Source: Flavobacteriales bacterium (lineage in GTDB: Bacteria; Bacteroidota; Bacteroidia; Flavobacteriales_D; Sanyastnellaceae). From it: a stretch of DNA of 44,987 bases. The notes below the pieces were generated by a model, which did no database searches, had not been told where the DNA came from, and saw nothing but the letters and a program-made list of their open reading frames with translations. Position numbers and translations under genes: made by a program. The stretch covers positions 1 through 44,987 of the forward strand of contig PKDW01000171.1 of assembly GCA_002863145.1 (NCBI GenBank). Reading direction: 5' to 3'. Within the stretch, counting starts at the first letter, position 1. Every line of letters begins with the position of its first letter. Shown piece after piece: positions 1 through 8,737 of this stretch.

Positions 1-23
1 TTTGGCCCTGTTCTTTGACACAG

Positions 24-97
24 GCCGGTGTAGCTCAGTTGGCCAGAGCAGCTGATTTGTAATCAGCGGGTCGGGGGTTCGAATCCCTCCACCGGCT
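24..97 (+). tRNA. tRNA-Thr (anticodon TGT)
   Basis: Full cloverleaf. The 7-bp acceptor stem GCCGGTG (24-30) pairs with CACCGGC (90-96), the discriminator base is T97, and CCA is encoded at 98-100. The anticodon loop TTTGTAA sits in a CTGA/TCAG stem and gives anticodon TGT. It is the first of four tRNAs that lead into tuf. No convincing promoter box is visible in the 23 bases before it, so the unit may start outside the window. Confidence 0.95.
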
Positions 98-124
98 CCA
101 TACACCGACCACATGACCCAAAAT

Positions 125-207
125 GGGGGTACGCCGGAGTTGGAGAGCCGGGGCAGACTGTAAATCTGTTGTCTATGACTGAATAGGTTCGAATCCTATT
201 ACCCCCA
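125..207 (+). tRNA. tRNA-Tyr (anticodon GTA)
   Basis: Acceptor stem GGGGGTA (125-131) pairs with TACCCCC (200-206), discriminator A207. The anticodon loop CTGTAAA gives GTA. A long variable arm (class II tRNA) accounts for the 83-nt length. The 3' CCA is not encoded (CTA follows), unlike the tRNA-Thr just upstream. Confidence 0.95.
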
Positions 208-230
208 CTACACTACACTCAGTTGTGCAA

Positions 231-303
231 GCGGAAGTAGCTCAGTTGGTAGAGCATCAGCCTTCCAAGCTGAATGTCGCGAGTTCGAATCTCGTCTTCC
301 GCT
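231..303 (+). tRNA. tRNA-Gly (anticodon TCC)
   Basis: Acceptor stem GCGGAAG (231-237) pairs with CTTCCGC (296-302), discriminator T303. The anticodon stem CAGC/GCTG encloses a loop with TCC. The T-arm has the normal GTTCGAATC loop. CCA is not encoded. Confidence 0.95.
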
Positions 304-310
304 CTCTTCA

Positions 311-382
311 GCCGATGTAGCTCAGGGGTAGAGCGCTTCCTTGGTAAGGAAGAGGTCACGGGTTCAATTCCCGTCATTGGCT
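311..382 (+). tRNA. tRNA-Thr (anticodon GGT)
   Basis: Acceptor stem GCCGATG (311-317) pairs with CATTGGC (375-381) including one G-T wobble; discriminator T382. The anticodon stem CTTCC/GGAAG encloses loop TTGGTAA, giving GGT. This second threonine tRNA lies 45 bases before tuf with no terminator between, so tRNA and tuf are probably one transcript. Confidence 0.95.
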
Positions 383-427
383 CCTTAAAATAAAGAAATA
401 TCATTCATCAATTAATCTTTCCAGACC

Positions 428-1615
428 ATGGCAAAGGAAACTTTTGACCGGTCGAAACCCCACGTCAACATTGGCACAATTGGCCACGTTGACCACGGGA
501 AGACCACCCTTACGGCTGCAATCACCAAGGTGATGGCCGACGCTGGTTTTAGCGAGGCTCGCTCGTTTGACCAAATTGACAACGCTCCTGAAGAAAAGGA
601 ACGCGGAATCACCATCAACTCTTCACACGTGGAGTACCAGACAGACAAGCGCCACTACGCGCACGTCGACTGCCCTGGTCACGCCGACTACGTGAAGAAC
701 ATGGTGACGGGTGCTGCCCAAATGGACGGCGCCATCCTTGTTGTGGCCGCAACCGACGGCCCCATGCCACAAACCCGTGAGCACATCCTGCTCGGCCGCC
801 AGGTTGGTGTGCCTCGCATCGTGGTGTTCATGAACAAAGTGGACATGGTTGACGACCCCGAATTGCTCGAGCTCGTCGAAATGGAGATTCGTGAGCTCCT
901 CTCTTTCTACGAGTACGACGGAGACAACGGTCCTGTGGTGCAGGGTTCTGCCCTCGGTGCATTGAACGGTGAGCCCAAGTGGGTTGAGACCGTTATGAAC
1001 CTCATGCAGGAGGTGGATTCTTGGATCGAAATCCCACCACGTGAGAATGAAAAGCCTTTCTTGATGTCCATCGAGGACGTCTTCACAATCACGGGTCGTG
1101 GAACTGTGGCTACGGGCCGCATCGAGACTGGTGTCATCAACACAGCTGACGAAGTTGACATCATCGGCATGTCTGAGGAAAAGCTCAAGACCACCATCAC
1201 TGGTGTGGAGATGTTCCGCAAGATCCTCGACCGTGGTGAAGCTGGCGACAACGTTGGTTTGTTGCTCCGCGGCATCGACAAGAAGGACATTCGTCGTGGC
1301 ATGGTGATCGCAGCTCCTGGCAGCATCACGCCCCACACCCACTTCAAGGGTGAGGTCTACATCCTCAAGAAAGAAGAGGGTGGCCGTCACACGCCTTTCC
1401 ACAACAAGTACCGTCCTCAGTTTTACTTCCGTACCACGGACGTGACTGGTGAAATCACTTTGGAAGCTGGCCGCGAGATGGTCATGCCTGGTGACAATGT
1501 GACGATTGACGTGAACTTGATCGCACCGATCGCCATGGACAAGGGTCTCCGTTTCGCCATCCGTGAGGGCGGCCGTACGGTGGGCGCTGGCCAGGTGACT
1601 GAAATCCTCGCTTAA
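428..1615 (+). CDS. tuf: Translation elongation factor Tu
   Basis: EF-Tu binds GTP and delivers aminoacyl-tRNA to the ribosomal A site in the cytoplasm. The 395-aa product has the full family length. The P-loop GHVDHGKTT is near residue 19, the effector-region RGITI near 59, DCPGHADY near 81 (G3), and NKVD near 136 (G4), followed by beta-barrel domains 2 and 3 ending in [11 protein letters not shown]. The ATG at 428 directly precedes the family N-terminus [14 protein letters not shown]. The leader from 383 is A/T-rich and has no Shine-Dalgarno sequence, as is common in Bacteroidota. It follows four tRNA genes and precedes tRNA-Trp and secE, a conserved bacterial order. Identification is secure. 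Confidence 0.99.
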   Translation: MAKETFDRSKPHVNIGTIGHVDHGKTTLTAAITKVMADAGFSEARSFDQIDNAPEEKERGITINSSHVEYQTDKRHYAHVDCPGHADYVKNMVTGAAQMDGAILVVAATDGPMPQTREHILLGRQVGVPRIVVFMNKVDMVDDPELLELVEMEIRELLSFYEYDGDNGPVVQGSALGALNGEPKWVETVMNLMQEVDSWIEIPPRENEKPFLMSIEDVFTITGRGTVATGRIETGVINTADEVDIIGMSEEKLKTTITGVEMFRKILDRGEAGDNVGLLLRGIDKKDIRRGMVIAAPGSITPHTHFKGEVYILKKEEGGRHTPFHNKYRPQFYFRTTDVTGEITLEAGREMVMPGDNVTIDVNLIAPIAMDKGLRFAIREGGRTVGAGQVTEILA

Positions 1616-1645
1616 ACGCGGATTTCACCACAATCTGAATTCAAA

Positions 1646-1678
1646 GGAAGAAGGGCCCTTTCGGGGGTTCCTTCTTCC
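1646..1678 (+). terminator. Hairpin after tuf (terminator or processing site)
   Basis: GGAAGAAGG (1646-1654) pairs perfectly with CCTTCTTCC (1670-1678); inside it CCC can pair with GGG. No T-run follows, so this is not a classical rho-independent terminator. It may protect the tuf mRNA 3' end or mark cleavage before tRNA-Trp, which starts 8 bases downstream. Confidence 0.45.
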
Positions 1679-1685
1679 TCCATCT

Positions 1686-1758
1686 ACGGGCGTAGCTCAA
1701 TTGGTAGAGTAGTGGTCTCCAAAACCATTGGTTGCAGGTTCGAGCCCTGCCGCCCGTG
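1686..1758 (+). tRNA. tRNA-Trp (anticodon CCA)
   Basis: Acceptor stem ACGGGCG (1686-1692) pairs with CGCCCGT (1751-1757), discriminator G1758. The anticodon stem TGGT/ACCA encloses loop CTCCAAA, giving CCA. It sits between tuf and secE, a well-known arrangement. Only 15 bases separate it from the secE start, so tRNA 3' processing should release the secE mRNA. Confidence 0.95.
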
Positions 1759-1773
1759 CAAAAACTGACAACA

Positions 1774-1992
1774 ATGTCTTCGTTTACTGAATACGTTCAA
1801 GCTTCATTCCAAGAATTGCAAACGAAAGTGACCTGGCCTACATGGCGCGAGTTGCAGGAGTCTTCGGTGCTTGTGTTTGTGGCGAGTCTCTTGATTGCCT
1901 TCATCGTGTCTGCGATGGATTGGGTGTTTGGTGTCAACGCATCAGACTCAATGTGGTCTGGTGTGGTTGGACTTTTGTATCAACTCCTCTGA
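1774..1992 (+). CDS. secE: Preprotein translocase subunit SecE
   Basis: SecE is the small clamp subunit of the SecYEG channel in the inner membrane. The 72-aa product has the short single-membrane-span form: an amphipathic N-terminal helix with the family motif [10 protein letters not shown] (residues about 18-27), then one hydrophobic segment (about 31-52, [20 protein letters not shown]). The ATG at 1774 is chosen because an upstream in-frame ATG at 1732 would lie inside tRNA-Trp. The position between tRNA-Trp and nusG is the standard bacterial order and confirms the call. Confidence 0.96.
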   Translation: MSSFTEYVQASFQELQTKVTWPTWRELQESSVLVFVASLLIAFIVSAMDWVFGVNASDSMWSGVVGLLYQLL

Positions 1993-2015
1993 CCTTACCC
2001 CACAGCCTCCAAACC

Positions 2016-2567
2016 ATGAGTGAAATCGACAAGAAGTGGTATGTTGTCCGAGCCGTTAGCGGTCAGGAAAAGCGTGTTCAAGAAACCGTGGAAACTGAAG
2101 TCGCTGCAGCAGGGTTGCAAGACTATGTGGGCCAAGTGTTGATCCCAATGGAGAAAGTATTCACCATTCGGAACGGCAAGAAGGTGTCCAAAGAGCGCAA
2201 CCTGTTTCCGGGATACGTCTACATCGAAGCCGCTTTGGTGGGTGAGGTGCCTCACATCATCCGAAACGTCACCAACGTCATTGGATTTCTCGGGGCGGAA
2301 AAGCGTGGTGAGCCCATGCCTCTCCGTCAAAACGAGGTCAACCGCATCCTGGGTGTGGTTGACGACATGGCAGACAGTGAAGAGGAAATCAACATCCCGT
2401 ATGTGGTGGGAGAGTTGGTGAAAGTGACCGATGGTCCTTTCAACGGCTTCCACGGCAACATTGAGGAGGTGAACGAAGAAAAGAAAAAACTCAAGGTGAT
2501 GGTCAAAATCTTTGGGCGGAAGACGCCTGTGGAGCTTGGCTATCTCCAAGTAGAGAAAGAAAGCTAA
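2016..2567 (+). CDS. nusG: Transcription termination/antitermination factor NusG
   Basis: NusG binds RNA polymerase, suppresses pausing and links it to Rho or the ribosome. The 183-aa product starts [21 protein letters not shown], typical of the NGN domain (about 1-120, with [10 protein letters not shown]). It ends with a KOW domain (about 128-183: [30 protein letters not shown]). The reading frame opens upstream at 1842 inside secE, but the ATG at 2016 matches the family start and lies 23 bases after secE. It heads the classic nusG-rplK-rplA-rplJ-rplL-rpoB-rpoC series. Confidence 0.98.
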   Translation: MSEIDKKWYVVRAVSGQEKRVQETVETEVAAAGLQDYVGQVLIPMEKVFTIRNGKKVSKERNLFPGYVYIEAALVGEVPHIIRNVTNVIGFLGAEKRGEPMPLRQNEVNRILGVVDDMADSEEEINIPYVVGELVKVTDGPFNGFHGNIEEVNEEKKKLKVMVKIFGRKTPVELGYLQVEKES

Positions 2568-2654
2568 AAACTGGAACAGACAGCCGAAGCCTATCCGCAA
2601 TGTCCCTAAATGCTTCCCTTTGCGCGGGTGGAGGACTGTTCAAATACATGATCA

Positions 2655-3092
2655 ATGGCTAAAGAAGTAGCTGGACTTATCAAGCTGCAAATTCGCGGTG
2701 GAGCGGCCAACCCGTCACCTCCTGTGGGACCCGCCTTGGGTGCCAAGGGTGTGAACATCATGGAGTTCTGTAAGCAATTCAATGCGAGGACTCAAGATAA
2801 AGCGGGCAAGGTCCTTCCAGCGGTCATCACGGTCTACAATGACAAGTCGTTTGACTTTGTCATCAAGACCCCACCGGCCGCAGTTCAATTGATAGAGGCC
2901 GCCAAGCTCAAGAAGGGTTCTCCGGAATCCAACCGCAGCAAGGTGGGCAAAGTCACTTGGGACCAAGTGCGAACAATTGCAGAAGACAAGATGCCTGATT
3001 TGAACTGCTTTTCCGTCGAGTCTGCCATGAAAATGGTGGCAGGTACGGCACGAAGCATGGGCATCAACGTCATTGGTGAATCTCCCTTCTAA
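2655..3092 (+). CDS. rplK: 50S ribosomal protein L11 (uL11)
   Basis: L11 binds 23S rRNA at the GTPase-associated centre and is needed for factor function and the stringent response. The 145-aa product has normal length. It shows the N-terminal domain with [21 protein letters not shown] (proline-rich hinge and loop near residues 16-35) and the C-terminal rRNA-binding domain ending [12 protein letters not shown]. The 87 bases between nusG and this gene hold no obvious hairpin or promoter box. It is followed 17 bases later by rplA, as usual. Confidence 0.98.
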   Translation: MAKEVAGLIKLQIRGGAANPSPPVGPALGAKGVNIMEFCKQFNARTQDKAGKVLPAVITVYNDKSFDFVIKTPPAAVQLIEAAKLKKGSPESNRSKVGKVTWDQVRTIAEDKMPDLNCFSVESAMKMVAGTARSMGINVIGESPF

Positions 3093-3109
3093 GTCACAAA
3101 CCGCGCAAC

Positions 3110-3805
3110 ATGGGACGACTAACAAAGAACCAGAAAGCGGTCGCTGAAAAGATCGATACGGAAAAGCTCTACAGCTTGGAAGAAGCCTCTGCCCTCGTGA
3201 AGGAGTGCTCGACCACCAAATTCGATGCAACAGTAGACCTCGCTGTGCGCCTTGGCGTAGACCCCCGTAAAGCCAACCAAATGGTTCGTGGAACGGTGAG
3301 CCTCCCTCACGGGACAGGCAAGAACGTACGTGTATTGGTGCTCTGCACTCCTGACAAAGAGCAGGAGGCAAAAGACGCCGGTGCCGACCACGTTGGGTTG
3401 GACGAATACGTGACGAAGATCAAGGGCGGATGGACCGATGTGGATGTAATCATTACCACTCCCCAAGTCATGGGCAAGGTGGGTGCGTTGGGCCGTGTAC
3501 TCGGGCCACGTGGCCTCATGCCAAACCCGAAGTCGGGTACCGTGACAATGGAAGTTGGAAAGGCTGTGACGGACGTGAAGGCGGGTAAAATCGACTTCAA
3601 GGTGGACAAGTTTGGCATTGTGCATGCCTCTGTTGGAAAGGTGTCTTTCGATGCCAAGAAGATTGAGGAAAATGCCGCCGAATTGTTGGCTACCTTGATG
3701 CGTTTGAAGCCCTCCTCTGCAAAAGGGACCTACATGAAGAGCATCGCAATGAGCTCCACCATGGGACCTGGCATCAAAATCGAACAGAAAACGGCGACTG
3801 CCTGA
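3110..3805 (+). CDS. rplA: 50S ribosomal protein L1 (uL1)
   Basis: L1 forms the mobile L1 stalk of the large subunit and helps release deacylated tRNA. In many bacteria it also represses its own rplKA mRNA. The 231-aa product has the family length and motifs, including the conserved [20 protein letters not shown] segment around residues 122-143 and the C-terminal [18 protein letters not shown]. Start ATG 3110 lies 17 bases after rplK. I could not identify an L1-binding mimic structure upstream of rplK, so autoregulation is an expectation from the family only. Confidence 0.98.
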   Translation: MGRLTKNQKAVAEKIDTEKLYSLEEASALVKECSTTKFDATVDLAVRLGVDPRKANQMVRGTVSLPHGTGKNVRVLVLCTPDKEQEAKDAGADHVGLDEYVTKIKGGWTDVDVIITTPQVMGKVGALGRVLGPRGLMPNPKSGTVTMEVGKAVTDVKAGKIDFKVDKFGIVHASVGKVSFDAKKIEENAAELLATLMRLKPSSAKGTYMKSIAMSSTMGPGIKIEQKTATA

Positions 3806-3823
3806 TTCGCAAACTGAATTGCA

Positions 3824-4345
3824 ATGACTCGAACTGAAAAAGATCAACTGATCGACGAGCTTGTCCAGGTGCTTGCGGAGAAGAATGTGGTTTACCTCAC
3901 CGACGCTTCGGGGTTGGACTCAGAGGCGACCACGAGCCTTCGCCGTGAGTGCTACAAGAAAGACATCACCGTGCGCGTGGTGAAGAACACCCTTCTTCGC
4001 AAAGCCATGGAGCGCACCGAGGACCGTGATTACACGGAACTCTACGACGTGTTGAAAGGCCAAACGGCCCTTCTCTTCGGCGATGTCGGAAACGCCCCAG
4101 CACGTGTGCTGAAGGAGTTTCGCAAGAAGCACGACATGCCGCTTTTGAAAGGCGCGTACGTTGAACAAGCAACCTATTTGGGTGACAACAACCTGGAGGC
4201 GTTGACCAACATCAAGTCGAAGGAAGAATTGTTGGCAGATGTGATTGCACTGCTTCAATCTCCGATGAAGAACGTTGTTGGCGCATTGAACTCCGGTGGC
4301 AACACCGTTTCTGGTCTGGTCAAGGCGCTGCAAGAACGCGGCTGA
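3824..4345 (+). CDS. rplJ: 50S ribosomal protein L10 (uL10)
   Basis: L10 is the base of the L7/L12 stalk, anchoring L12 dimers to 23S rRNA. The 173-aa product begins MTRTEKDQLIDELVQVL, has the central VRVVKNTLLRKAM motif (about 47-60), and ends in the helical tail that binds L7/L12 N-termini. It sits 18 bases after rplA and 48 bases before rplL, the usual order. Confidence 0.97.
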   Translation: MTRTEKDQLIDELVQVLAEKNVVYLTDASGLDSEATTSLRRECYKKDITVRVVKNTLLRKAMERTEDRDYTELYDVLKGQTALLFGDVGNAPARVLKEFRKKHDMPLLKGAYVEQATYLGDNNLEALTNIKSKEELLADVIALLQSPMKNVVGALNSGGNTVSGLVKALQERG

Positions 4346-4393
4346 GCTTGACATCCTCATTATTTAGAATTCGAACAATACAAACCAATCATT

Positions 4394-4771
4394 ATGGCTG
4401 ATTTGAAAGCTATGGCAGAAGACTTGGTGAACCTCACTGTAAAGGAGGTGAACGAGCTCGCTGAAATCCTCAAGGAAGAGTACGGAATCGAACCTGCAGC
4501 AGCAGCAGTTGCAGTTGCTGGCCCAGCCGGCGGCGGCGAAGGCGGCGGCGGTGCAGAGAAGTCCGAGTTTGACGTGATCTTGAAGGCCGCTGGCGGCAGC
4601 AAGCTCGCAGTCGTGAAACTCGTGAAAGAACTCACCGGACTCGGCTTGAAGGAAGCGAAAGACATCGTGGACGGCGCACCCGCTCCAATCAAGGAGGGCA
4701 TCCCTAAGGACGAGGCTGAAGCCTTGAAGACTCAACTTGAGGAAGCTGGCGCCGAGGTTGAGCTCAAGTAA
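4394..4771 (+). CDS. rplL: 50S ribosomal protein L7/L12 (bL12)
   Basis: L7/L12 is the multi-copy stalk protein that recruits and activates translation GTPases. The 125-aa product has the N-terminal dimerisation helices ([22 protein letters not shown]), an Ala/Gly-rich hinge (about 36-54, with [11 protein letters not shown]) and the C-terminal factor-binding domain ([20 protein letters not shown] to [10 protein letters not shown]). The A/T-rich leader before ATG 4394 has no Shine-Dalgarno sequence. A double hairpin follows the gene and may set the ratio of stalk protein to RNA polymerase. Confidence 0.98.
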   Translation: MADLKAMAEDLVNLTVKEVNELAEILKEEYGIEPAAAAVAVAGPAGGGEGGGGAEKSEFDVILKAAGGSKLAVVKLVKELTGLGLKEAKDIVDGAPAPIKEGIPKDEAEALKTQLEEAGAEVELK

Positions 4772-4796
4772 GCACAACCCCGAGCACTAACGGCAC

Positions 4797-4819
4797 GGGC
4801 GGGGAACAGGTCCCCGCCC
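4797..4819 (+). terminator. Strong hairpin between rplL and rpoB (probable attenuator)
   Basis: GGGCGGGGA (4797-4805) and TCCCCGCCC (4811-4819) form a perfect 9-bp GC-rich stem with loop ACAGG. The following bases, TTGTCTGCTTTCTG, are T-rich but broken, so partial termination is more likely than a full stop. A partial attenuator at this place is known in Escherichia coli and keeps RNA polymerase output below ribosomal protein output. Confidence 0.7.
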
Positions 4820-4832
4820 TTGTCTGCTTTCT

Positions 4833-4858
4833 GAATGTCTCGTTTTTTGAAGACATTC
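4833..4858 (+). other. Second perfect hairpin before rpoB
   Basis: GAATGTCT (4833-4840) and AGACATTC (4851-4858) form a perfect 8-bp stem around the loop CGTTTTTTGA, 13 bases after the first hairpin. It has no T-run after it. An RNA-processing or stability element is a reasonable guess (E. coli has an RNase III site in the same gap), but nothing in the sequence proves it. Confidence 0.5.
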
Positions 4859-4907
4859 GAACCCTGACCTGTACCCCCTTGTTTGTCCTTTCCAAGACCA
4901 AACGACC

Positions 4908-7900
4908 ATGACCCTGGCCAACCCCAACTCCAACCCCCTGCGCACGAACTTCGGTACCGTAGACCTCCCTCTGGAGCACCCCGATTTTTTGGACATTCAA
5001 CTCCGTTCATTTCAGGAGTTTTTCCAATTGGAAACGAACCCTGAAAACCGCACAACGGAGGGACTGTTCAAGGTGTTTAGTGAAAACTTCCCCATCACGG
5101 ACACCCGAAATCAATTCGTTCTCGAATTCCTCGATTACTTCATTGATCCCCCACGCTACAGCATTCAAGAATGCATCGAGCGCGGCTTGACGTACAGCGT
5201 GCCGTTGAAGGCGAAGCTGAAGCTGTATTGCACAGACCCCGAGCACGAGGATTTTGAGACCATCGTTCAGGACGTGTATCTGGGCACCATCCCCTACATG
5301 ACGCCTCAAGGGTCGTTTGTGGTGAATGGCGCAGAGCGTGTAATTGTCAATCAGTTGCACCGTTCTCCAGGTGTGTTCTTCGGCCAAAGCCGTCACGCCA
5401 ATGGAACCAAATTGCACTCGGCGCGAATCATCCCATTCAAGGGATCCTGGATTGAATTTGCGACAGACATCAACGGTGTGATGTACGCGTACATCGACCG
5501 GAAGAAGAAATTGCCCGTGACCACGTTGCTCCGCAGCATCGGCTACGAGACCGACCGAGACATTCTTGGTATTTTTGACCTTGCCGATGAAGTCAAGGTG
5601 ACCAAAGCAGGCTTGAAGCGCGTGCTTGGTCGCCCGTTGGCGGCCCGTGTTTTGAAGACGTGGGTCGAGGATTTCGTGGAAGAAGACACCGGTGAGGTTG
5701 TGTCCATTGAGCGGACCGAAGTGGTGCTCGAGCGCGAAACCGTCCTGGAGAAAGAGCACATGGATTTGATTTTGGACTCTGGGTCCAAGACCATCATCCT
5801 TCACAAGGAAGGGGTGAACCAAGGTGATTTCACCATCATCTACAACACCCTTCAAAAGGACAGCTCCAACTCGGAGAAAGAAGCGGTAGAGTACATCTAC
5901 CGTCAATTGCGCAATGCGGAGCCGCCTGATTTGGAAACGGCCCGTGGCGTCATCGACAAGCTCTTCTTCTCTGAGCAGCGTTACGACCTCGGTGAGGTGG
6001 GACGCTTCCGCATCAACCGCAAATTGGGCGTGGAGGGAGAAGAGTCTCGCACGCTGACCACAGATGACATCATTCGCATCATCAAGACGTTGCTGGACCT
6101 CGTGAACAGCAACACAGATGTGGATGACATTGACCACTTGAGCAACCGACGCATCCGCACCGTGGGTGAGCAGTTGTATTCTCAATTTGGTGTGGGCCTT
6201 GCGCGCATGGCTCGGACCATCCGCGAGCGCATGAACGTGCGTGACAACGAGGTGTTCACACCGACGGATCTGATCAATGCGAAGACGTTGAGCTCAGTGA
6301 TCAACAGTTTCTTTGGAACCAACCAGTTGTCTCAGTTCATGGATCAAACCAACCCTCTGAGCGAGGTGACGCACAAGCGTCGCATCTCGGCATTGGGTCC
6401 AGGTGGTTTGAGCCGGGAGCGCGCGGGCTTTGAGGTTCGTGACGTGCACTACACGCACTACGGACGTCTCTGCACAATCGAAACGCCTGAAGGTCCCAAC
6501 ATTGGTTTGATTTCGAGCCTCTGTGTGTACGCCAAGGTGAACCGTCTCGGTTTCATCGAAACGCCGTACCGCAAGGTGACCAAAGGAAAAGCGGCGACCA
6601 ACGACAAGGATGTGGTGTACCTCTCTGCGGAGGACGAGGACAGCGCCATGATTGCGCAGGCGAACGCGCCCATCAAGAAGGACGGTTCGTTTGAGAATGA
6701 CATGGTGAAGGCCCGCCTTGAAGGTGACTTCCCTATCGTGAAGCCAGAAGAGCTTCAATACATGGATGTGGCTCCGAACCAAATCGCGTCCATCGCGGCA
6801 TCTTTGATTCCGTTCCTCGAGCACGACGACGCCAACCGTGCGTTGATGGGCTCGAACATGATGCGCCAAGCCGTGCCTTTGATGCGCCCCAACTCTCCCA
6901 TCGTGGGTACGGGGGTGGAGGCACCTGTGGCCCGTGACTCTCGTGTGTTGTTGCGTGCAGAACGCGACGGCATCGTGGAGTTTGTGGATGCCAACGAGAT
7001 TCACATCCGTCACGACATGGACGAGAACGATCTTCTCGTCTCGTTCGAAAGTGACTTGCGCGTGTACAACCTCACCAAGTTTTCTCGGACCAATCAAGGG
7101 ACATGCATGAACCTGAAGCCCATGGTGGCCAAGGGAGAAAAGGTGAAGGGAGGCCAAATCCTCGTGGAAGGTTACTCCACGCAGAAAGGAGAACTCGCCC
7201 TCGGTCAAAACATGAAGGTGGCCTTCATGCCATGGCAGGGATACAACTTCGAGGACGCCATCGTGATCTCCGAGCGCGTGGTGCGTGAAGACGTCTTCAC
7301 CTCTTTGCACGTCGACGAGTACGTGTTGGAAGTGCGTGACACCAAGCGCGGTGTGGAGGAGTTGACCAACGACATCCCCAACGTGAGTGAAGAGGCCACC
7401 AAGGACCTTGACGAGCACGGTTTGATCCGCATCGGTGCAGAAGTCACCGAAGGCGACATTCTCATCGGCAAAATCACGCCCAAGGGAGAGTCTGACCCCA
7501 GCCCCGAAGAAAAACTGCTTCGCGCCATTTTCGGTGACAAGGCAGGTGACGTGAAGGACGCATCCTTGAAAATGCCACCATCCGGCCAGGGTGTAGTCAT
7601 CGACAAGAAGCTCTTCAGTCGCGCCGTGAAGGACCGCAAGTCCAAGGCGAGTGACAAGGCGGTGTTGGAGTCCATCGACAAGGACTTCGACAAGGAAGCC
7701 GCGGCATTGAAGAAGCACTTGGTGGAGAAGTTGATGAAGATCGTGGGGGGCAAGGTCAGCCAAGGGGTCTTCAATTACTACAAGGAAGAGCAGGTTAAGA
7801 AAGGTGTCAAGTTCACCCAGAAGGTGCTCTCGAGTCTCGACTATCTCATCATCAATGCCGATGGCTGGATCCGCGATGACGCACAGAGCGCCCTCGCCGC

Positions 7901-8726
7901 GCGCTTGATTCACAACTACACCCTCAAGTACAACGACTTGTTGGGTGTGTACAAGCGCAAGAAGTTCCAGGTGACCGTGGGTGACGAATTGCCCGCGGGC
8001 ATTGTCAAGCTCGCCAAAGTCTACGTGGCCAAGAAGCGGAAGCTCAAGGTCGGTGACAAGATGGCGGGTCGTCACGGAAACAAAGGCATTGTGGCCCGCA
8101 TTGTCCGTCAGGAGGACATGCCGTTCCTCGAGGACGGAACCCCTGTGGACATTGTGTTGAACCCGCTGGGTGTACCCTCGCGGATGAACCTCGGCCAGAT
8201 TTATGAAACCGTGCTCGGATGGGCAGGAGAGAAGTTGGGACGCAAGTTCGCGACCCCCATTTTCGACGGAGCCTCCATCCAAGAAATCTGCGACTTGACA
8301 GAAGAAGCAGGTGTGCCTGAGTTTGGGGTGACCCACCTCTACGACGGAGGCACAGGCGAGCGCTTTGACCAACCGGCAACGGTGGGTGTGATCTACATGA
8401 TCAAGCTGAGCCACATGGTGGACGACAAGATGCACGCACGGAGCATTGGTCCATACTCACTCATCACGCAACAACCGCTGGGCGGCAAGGCCCAGTTCGG
8501 TGGCCAGCGCTTTGGTGAGATGGAGGTGTGGGCTCTCGAAGCCTTCGGTGCCGCGAACATCCTCCAAGAAATTTTGACGGTCAAGTCGGACGACGTTCAA
8601 GGTCGTGCGCGTGCATACGAGGCGATTGTGAAGGGCGACGTGATGCCAACCCCAGGCATTCCCGAATCTTTCAATGTCCTCATGCATGAATTGCGTGGCC
8701 TTGGTTTGACTGTTTCACTCGATTGA
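4908..8726 (+). CDS. rpoB: DNA-directed RNA polymerase subunit beta
   Basis: The beta subunit forms one side of the RNA polymerase active cleft and binds rifamycins. The 1272-aa product matches the length usual in Bacteroidota. Visible landmarks are the rifampicin region ([20 protein letters not shown] then [18 protein letters not shown], about residues 477-510) with unchanged residues at the common resistance sites, the [20 protein letters not shown] segment (about 1045-1065), and the C-terminal [21 protein letters not shown] motif. ATG 4908 gives [16 protein letters not shown]. The gene ends 11 bases before the chosen rpoC start. Confidence 0.99.
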   Translation: MTLANPNSNPLRTNFGTVDLPLEHPDFLDIQLRSFQEFFQLETNPENRTTEGLFKVFSENFPITDTRNQFVLEFLDYFIDPPRYSIQECIERGLTYSVPLKAKLKLYCTDPEHEDFETIVQDVYLGTIPYMTPQGSFVVNGAERVIVNQLHRSPGVFFGQSRHANGTKLHSARIIPFKGSWIEFATDINGVMYAYIDRKKKLPVTTLLRSIGYETDRDILGIFDLADEVKVTKAGLKRVLGRPLAARVLKTWVEDFVEEDTGEVVSIERTEVVLERETVLEKEHMDLILDSGSKTIILHKEGVNQGDFTIIYNTLQKDSSNSEKEAVEYIYRQLRNAEPPDLETARGVIDKLFFSEQRYDLGEVGRFRINRKLGVEGEESRTLTTDDIIRIIKTLLDLVNSNTDVDDIDHLSNRRIRTVGEQLYSQFGVGLARMARTIRERMNVRDNEVFTPTDLINAKTLSSVINSFFGTNQLSQFMDQTNPLSEVTHKRRISALGPGGLSRERAGFEVRDVHYTHYGRLCTIETPEGPNIGLISSLCVYAKVNRLGFIETPYRKVTKGKAATNDKDVVYLSAEDEDSAMIAQANAPIKKDGSFENDMVKARLEGDFPIVKPEELQYMDVAPNQIASIAASLIPFLEHDDANRALMGSNMMRQAVPLMRPNSPIVGTGVEAPVARDSRVLLRAERDGIVEFVDANEIHIRHDMDENDLLVSFESDLRVYNLTKFSRTNQGTCMNLKPMVAKGEKVKGGQILVEGYSTQKGELALGQNMKVAFMPWQGYNFEDAIVISERVVREDVFTSLHVDEYVLEVRDTKRGVEELTNDIPNVSEEATKDLDEHGLIRIGAEVTEGDILIGKITPKGESDPSPEEKLLRAIFGDKAGDVKDASLKMPPSGQGVVIDKKLFSRAVKDRKSKASDKAVLESIDKDFDKEAAALKKHLVEKLMKIVGGKVSQGVFNYYKEEQVKKGVKFTQKVLSSLDYLIINADGWIRDDAQSALAARLIHNYTLKYNDLLGVYKRKKFQVTVGDELPAGIVKLAKVYVAKKRKLKVGDKMAGRHGNKGIVARIVRQEDMPFLEDGTPVDIVLNPLGVPSRMNLGQIYETVLGWAGEKLGRKFATPIFDGASIQEICDLTEEAGVPEFGVTHLYDGGTGERFDQPATVGVIYMIKLSHMVDDKMHARSIGPYSLITQQPLGGKAQFGGQRFGEMEVWALEAFGAANILQEILTVKSDDVQGRARAYEAIVKGDVMPTPGIPESFNVLMHELRGLGLTVSLD

Positions 8727-8737
8727 TCCCTCCACAG

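Noticed and set aside
219-404. Small minus-strand frame over tRNA-Gly and tRNA-Thr
   Set aside because: It lies entirely on two tRNA genes with complete cloverleaf structures.
6325-6440. Rifampicin-resistance substitution in rpoB
   Set aside because: The residues at the usual resistance positions (Asp in FMDQ, His in THKRR, Ser in ISALGP) are the sensitive forms.
6294-8435. A 713-codon open frame antisense to rpoB (and similar long antisense frames over rpoC and tuf)
   Set aside because: The composition is His/Val/Leu-rich with no domain, exactly what the reverse of a GC-biased coding frame gives. rpoB is certain on the other strand.
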